This document shows positions 60,781-64,000 of a stretch of DNA of 64,000 nucleotides, piece by piece. Below the pieces are notes generated by a model, which ran no database searches, was not told the origin of the DNA, and worked only from the letters and a program-made list of their open reading frames with translations. A program made the translations under genes and the position numbers. Source of the DNA: EB88 sp965199135 (lineage in GTDB: Bacteria > Acidobacteriota > Terriglobia > Terriglobales > Acidobacteriaceae); assembly GCA_965199135.1 (NCBI GenBank), contig OZ240685.1, forward strand, positions 2,976,001-3,040,000, given 5' to 3'. Numbering within the stretch: position 1 is the first letter of the stretch; each line of letters begins with the position of its first letter.

Positions 60781-62535
60781 CTTCAATCTTTCCTGTAGGA
60801 GGTGTTCACTTACCCGGATCGCGTTCGCGATCACGGTAAGCGAGGGATTCACTGCAGACGCGGACACAAAACAAGACGCATCGACGACATACAGGTTATC
60901 GAGCTCATGTGCCTTGCAGAACGGATCCAACACGCTCGTCGCAGGATCACTGCCCATCCGGCAGGTGCCATTCTGATGCCCCACCCCCTCGATCGGGATC
61001 CGCTTCTTGAAGTACGCATGCAGCGGAACAGAGGTGGTCGCGTGACCTGCTTTCTTCAGCGTATCCACCCATCGGTCTTTCAGTCGGGTGAACGATTCCA
61101 CGTTGTTCGGCGTGTACGACAACTGGATTCGCTTCGGCGCAGCCACGCTCACCGGCTCCGACTCGTTTGTTCTTCCCGTGTCTCCAGCGGGATGTGGACC
61201 AACCAGGCCGGGCTGCTGTGTCGACACACTAAGCGGCGTTGTGTTGTGCAGCGTAACACGGTTTTCCGCCGCCGGAAGATCTTCGGTCGTCAACCACCAT
61301 GGCACCGCGTGATGCTTCATGCCTTCGAGCACAAAGCCGGGAGTGAGCGGCGGCGCGTCGCCCTTCATCATCTCGTGGTGAAAGCTACCGACCGGCTGCA
61401 CCTGGCCCAGCGGGTAGGGATAGCTGGGGTCGCTGTCTTTGTGGTACCAGTCGTTGGTTCCCCACGTCTTCGTATATGCGTCTTCGTTCCGGTTCGTACT
61501 GATCGCCAGCAGCGCGTCTGCCTGGTGGTACATGAAGTTACGACCGACCTGGTCGGATCCGTTCGCTAGTCCATTCGGGTGCTTGTCATTTCCCGATGCC
61601 AGCAGGATCACTGCCGAGTTGACCGCGCCCGCGCAGATACAGAAGTACCCGGCCGCGTACGTCACAGTCTGGCCGTCCGTCGTTGGGGGAGCTTCTGTTT
61701 CAGAAGGAGTTTTGCCTGCTCCATAGGGCTTTCCCGTGCCCGTGTGAATCACTTCGACTGCAGTGACTGCAGTTCCGGCGCTGTTCGTCACAAGCCGGGT
61801 CACACGGGAGTTCGTCATCAGCGTCACATTGGGCAGGTGCATGATCTCGCGGATGCAGTTGATGTCGGAGTCAGACTTCGCGTGCACGAGACACGGGTAC
61901 CCGTCACACGTGTCGCAGCGGATACACTTCGAGGCAAGCGGGTCGCTCTCATTGCGCTTCAACCCAAGTGGGATTGGGAACGTATTGACACCAAGTTTGC
62001 GAACATCATCCTCGACTGTCTGCATGCGTGGTTCATTGGCGAGCGCAGGATAAGGGTACCTCTTTGAGTGGAACGGCTCGGTTGGATCAAACGAGCTCCC
62101 GAAGCCGCCATCCTTCGCAGGCGCTGTCCCAAGATCGCCATGAACGTGGAACAACTCCTCAGCCTGCGTGTAATACGGCTCCAGGTCCGCATAGGAGATT
62201 GGCCACGCCGGTGAGATTCCACCCTGGTGCTGGATCACCCCGAAATCTTCAGCCCGCATGCGGAACATCGCTGCCCCGTACACCTTTGTCTGCCCTCCGA
62301 CAAAGTATGCCTGCTGCGGATGCAGATCCTTGCCATCCTTGTCCTGCCACGTCTCCTTCGTGTGGTACCGGTTATCCAGGAAGACCGCGGATGTATCCCA
62401 GTTGAGCTTCTCCTGCGGCATGAATGGGCCGCGCTCGAGGATCAGGATGTTCTTGCCGGCCTTGGCCAGGTGGAGGGCGAGCGTGCCCCCACCTGCACCG
62501 GTACCAACGATGATGGCGTCGTAAACAGTAGACAT
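60778..62535 (-). CDS. GMC-family oxidoreductase
   Basis: 585 residues. ATG 62535 (MSTVYDAIIVGTGAGGGTLA) is preferred because the FAD-binding loop GTGAGGG begins here; the frame extends 13 codons upstream without a clear site. Other family elements: ILILERGPFM, a cluster of Cys (KCIRCDTCDGYPC), CAGAVNSAVILLASG, and C-terminal GHQNGTCRMG and VNPSLTVIANAIR. GMC enzymes oxidise sugars or alcohols with FAD. The Cys-containing insert is known from gluconate/sorbitol-dehydrogenase-like members. Together with the neighbouring SDR it suggests sugar oxidation. Confidence 0.9.
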   Translation of the reverse strand: MSTVYDAIIVGTGAGGGTLALHLAKAGKNILILERGPFMPQEKLNWDTSAVFLDNRYHTKETWQDKDGKDLHPQQAYFVGGQTKVYGAAMFRMRAEDFGVIQHQGGISPAWPISYADLEPYYTQAEELFHVHGDLGTAPAKDGGFGSSFDPTEPFHSKRYPYPALANEPRMQTVEDDVRKLGVNTFPIPLGLKRNESDPLASKCIRCDTCDGYPCLVHAKSDSDINCIREIMHLPNVTLMTNSRVTRLVTNSAGTAVTAVEVIHTGTGKPYGAGKTPSETEAPPTTDGQTVTYAAGYFCICAGAVNSAVILLASGNDKHPNGLANGSDQVGRNFMYHQADALLAISTNRNEDAYTKTWGTNDWYHKDSDPSYPYPLGQVQPVGSFHHEMMKGDAPPLTPGFVLEGMKHHAVPWWLTTEDLPAAENRVTLHNTTPLSVSTQQPGLVGPHPAGDTGRTNESEPVSVAAPKRIQLSYTPNNVESFTRLKDRWVDTLKKAGHATTSVPLHAYFKKRIPIEGVGHQNGTCRMGSDPATSVLDPFCKAHELDNLYVVDASCFVSASAVNPSLTVIANAIRVSEHLLQERLK

Positions 62536-62597
62536 GGCTGTACGATGCGGATCCCTCGACAGGCAGAGGACCACCCGCCCCAGCTTTTCGCACAGAG

Positions 62598-63548
62598 TTA
62601 ACGGCCTGGGGGGAACCCCTTGCTCTCCGCCTGTTGAGGCAACTCCGGGAATGCATCCACCGTGAAGGATTGCAGAAACGTCCGGAAGGCAGCAGCGTTC
62701 CCGGTCGGCTCCGGTCCAGCCGGGCGGACCAGCGAGAAGTGTCGCGAGAGCTGCATCCCAGGGACGCGCGCGAGCTTCAGCGTGCCAAGTGCGAGCTGAT
62801 TCCGCACCGCCCAGCGCGAGACAAACGTCACCCCAAGACCAGCCTCGACCGCGCTTAGCAGCCCTTCCGTCGAATCGAGCTCCATCTGGATACGTAGCTC
62901 TCTGAGCTTGAGACCAGCGGCCTGCATTGCCTGCTCCACCACGCGCCGCGAACCAGACCCATACTCTCGCATCAGGAGCGGTTCACTCTTGAACGCAGAG
63001 ACGTCAACATCCTGGCCCGCCCACTCGTGGCTGGCCGGCACCACAAGCACCATCCGGTCGTCCATGAATGGCTCGATGTTCAGGTCCTTGCGTAATTCCG
63101 GACCTTCAATCATGGCAAGCTGGATTTCGCGCGCGAGCAACGAGTCGAGCACGGCGTCTGTGTTGCCGCTCGACGCTGTCACGCGGACGCGAGGGTATTT
63201 TGCCAGAAAGCCTGCGACCATCTTCGGCAGCAGATACTGGCCAATCGTCTGCGATGCCCCGAGCGCGAGGTCGCCTGCCTGCTCTCCAAAAGCCTCGGCG
63301 ACTGCGGTCATCGCCTCTGCCGAAATCTCCTTCAATCGCTCGGCATAAGGGACCAGCGCAGCGCCACCAGCTGTCAGGCGGATATGCCCCCCGCCACGAT
63401 CAAAGAGCGGCACGCCAAACTCTTCTTCGAGCGCCTTGATCTGCTGCGTTACTGCCGGCTGCGTCAACAACAACTCCTCAGCAGCACGGCTGAAGTTGAG
63501 ATGCTGGGCGACCGAGCGAAACACACGCAGTCGAAAGTTCTCAATCAC
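62598..63548 (-). CDS. LysR-type transcriptional regulator
   Basis: 316 residues from GTG 63548 (VIENFRLRVFRSVAQHLNFS); longer frames upstream lie inside the DUF202 gene. The helix-turn-helix FSRAAEELLLTQPAVTQQIK is followed by a substrate-binding domain (DLALGASQTIGQYLLP, LVVPASHEW, LGVTFVSRWAV). The start overlaps the DUF202 stop, so translation is coupled. The style resembles CysB/YeiE-type regulators. It may control the divergent or adjacent genes; no operator was identified. Confidence 0.9.
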   Translation of the reverse strand: MIENFRLRVFRSVAQHLNFSRAAEELLLTQPAVTQQIKALEEEFGVPLFDRGGGHIRLTAGGAALVPYAERLKEISAEAMTAVAEAFGEQAGDLALGASQTIGQYLLPKMVAGFLAKYPRVRVTASSGNTDAVLDSLLAREIQLAMIEGPELRKDLNIEPFMDDRMVLVVPASHEWAGQDVDVSAFKSEPLLMREYGSGSRRVVEQAMQAAGLKLRELRIQMELDSTEGLLSAVEAGLGVTFVSRWAVRNQLALGTLKLARVPGMQLSRHFSLVRPAGPEPTGNAAAFRTFLQSFTVDAFPELPQQAESKGFPPGR

Positions 63549-63919
63549 CGCAGCACCAGCAGAAACACCGCCATGCCGACACCAATCGCTGCCAGCAGCA
63601 GGGCAAGCGCCACCGCCTCGGCCGACACGCGCGGCTTCCACGTGCCAGCCTGGAGCCGGTGCACGATGCGAACGTGGCTGACGACCGCGGAAACATTGAC
63701 GACGACCCCGAGGATCACGAGCACGACCCCGGATAGGACGGAAACCCCGGTAGGGTGCTGCTGCGCCACACTCTGGCCGATCTGTATCTGCCGCAGGAAC
63801 AAACCGAAGCGGGACACGGCAAAACCGATGCCCATCAGTGCAAGCCCGGTACGAAGCCACGCGAGAAAGGTGCGCTCGGCAGCGAAATAAATGCGGGGGT
63901 CGTCCTGCGCCTCGGGCAT
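63545..63919 (-). CDS. DUF202-family small membrane protein
   Basis: 124 residues. The N-terminal signature DPRIYFAAERTFLAWLRTGL and ALMGIGFAVSRFGLFLR is typical of DUF202 (YidH-like). Three helices: about 22-42, 60-82 (VSVLSGVVLVILGVVVNVSA) and 103-122 (ALALLLAAIGVGMAVFLLV). Function unknown. It overlaps the LysR gene by 4 bp on the same strand. Confidence 0.88.
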   Translation of the reverse strand: MPEAQDDPRIYFAAERTFLAWLRTGLALMGIGFAVSRFGLFLRQIQIGQSVAQQHPTGVSVLSGVVLVILGVVVNVSAVVSHVRIVHRLQAGTWKPRVSAEAVALALLLAAIGVGMAVFLLVLR

Positions 63920-64000
63920 GAACCTATCTTAGGGCTTCAGCACTCCCCTGACTGCCCTGCCACGTCACGGCTTTTCGCCTGTGCACGCCCCTGCAGCCAG
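63920..64000. other. Window edge without recognised gene
   Basis: These 81 bases hold no frame that I can assign; on the minus strand they lie upstream of the DUF202 gene and may contain its promoter. Confidence 0.3.

Noticed and set aside
60802..61569. Plus-strand ORF of 255 residues
   Set aside because: Antisense to the GMC oxidoreductase, whose FAD motif and C-terminal signature are clear.

Overview
ORGANISM. The window looks like a chromosome segment of an Acidobacteriota member, class Terriglobia (subdivision 1, the Granulicella/Terriglobus/Edaphobacter type). The reasons are the large Oar-like TonB-dependent receptors with an N-terminal carboxypeptidase-regulatory domain, several LuxR-type response regulators paired with propeller/Y_Y_Y histidine kinases, the style of the small proteins, and a 16S rRNA of acidobacterial appearance. 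This assignment is by eye; no database search was possible.

LAYOUT. (a) 0-9.1 kb, minus strand, intact: MFS transporter, propeller histidine kinase, response regulator, Oar-like receptor, RraA-like protein (cut by the window edge). This looks like a sensed nutrient-uptake locus. (b) 9.1-22.5 kb, mobile and decaying: a transposase remnant, then two almost identical IS6-family copies in inverted orientation (10178-10998 and 20766-21599). They bracket about 10 kb holding a lasso-peptide-like precursor ORF, an HPr-kinase-like gene, the stub of a third gene cut by an IS3 remnant, a frameshifted TonB receptor, two frameshifted ABC permeases and an intact ABC ATPase. A tyrosine recombinase abuts the second IS6 copy. 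(c) 22.7-46.6 kb: two further sensor/regulator sets mixed with many broken genes. These include a GH2 beta-galactosidase fused to an ACR3 arsenite-pump tail, a DpnII-like nuclease fragment, an SGNH hydrolase, an alpha/beta hydrolase fused to a metallo-beta-lactamase-fold protein, a condensation-domain-like protein and an HD protein. Intact genes here include two related alpha/beta hydrolases (one lacking a proper start), a DUF5700-like peptidase, a sugar transporter and a myo-inositol oxygenase. An ISNCY-like element carries a membrane-protein passenger gene. (d) 47.8-53.4 kb, minus strand: a complete rRNA operon 16S-tRNA-Ile-tRNA-Ala-23S-5S with promoter, 23S processing stem and terminator. 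(e) 53.8-63.9 kb, essentially intact: a chemotaxis operon (MCP-CheR-CheD-triple CheW, without CheA), a PAS histidine kinase, an SDR, a GMC oxidoreductase, a LysR regulator and a DUF202 protein.

MAIN POINTS. The most unusual content is the IS6-bracketed segment. It starts with a 51-residue ORF whose leader matches the lasso-peptide motif YxxPxLxxxGxxxxxT exactly, followed at once by an HPr-kinase-like protein, and ends with an ABC transporter and a TonB receptor. The predicted core lacks the usual ring acceptor and the third gene is cut, so the locus is either a decayed RiPP cluster or an unusual one. Frameshifts and nonsense codons cluster between 9 and 47 kb, while the flanks are almost free of them. 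That argues for real gene decay on a mobile-element-rich island more than for uniform sequencing error, although several lesions are one-base losses in homopolymers and should be checked against reads.
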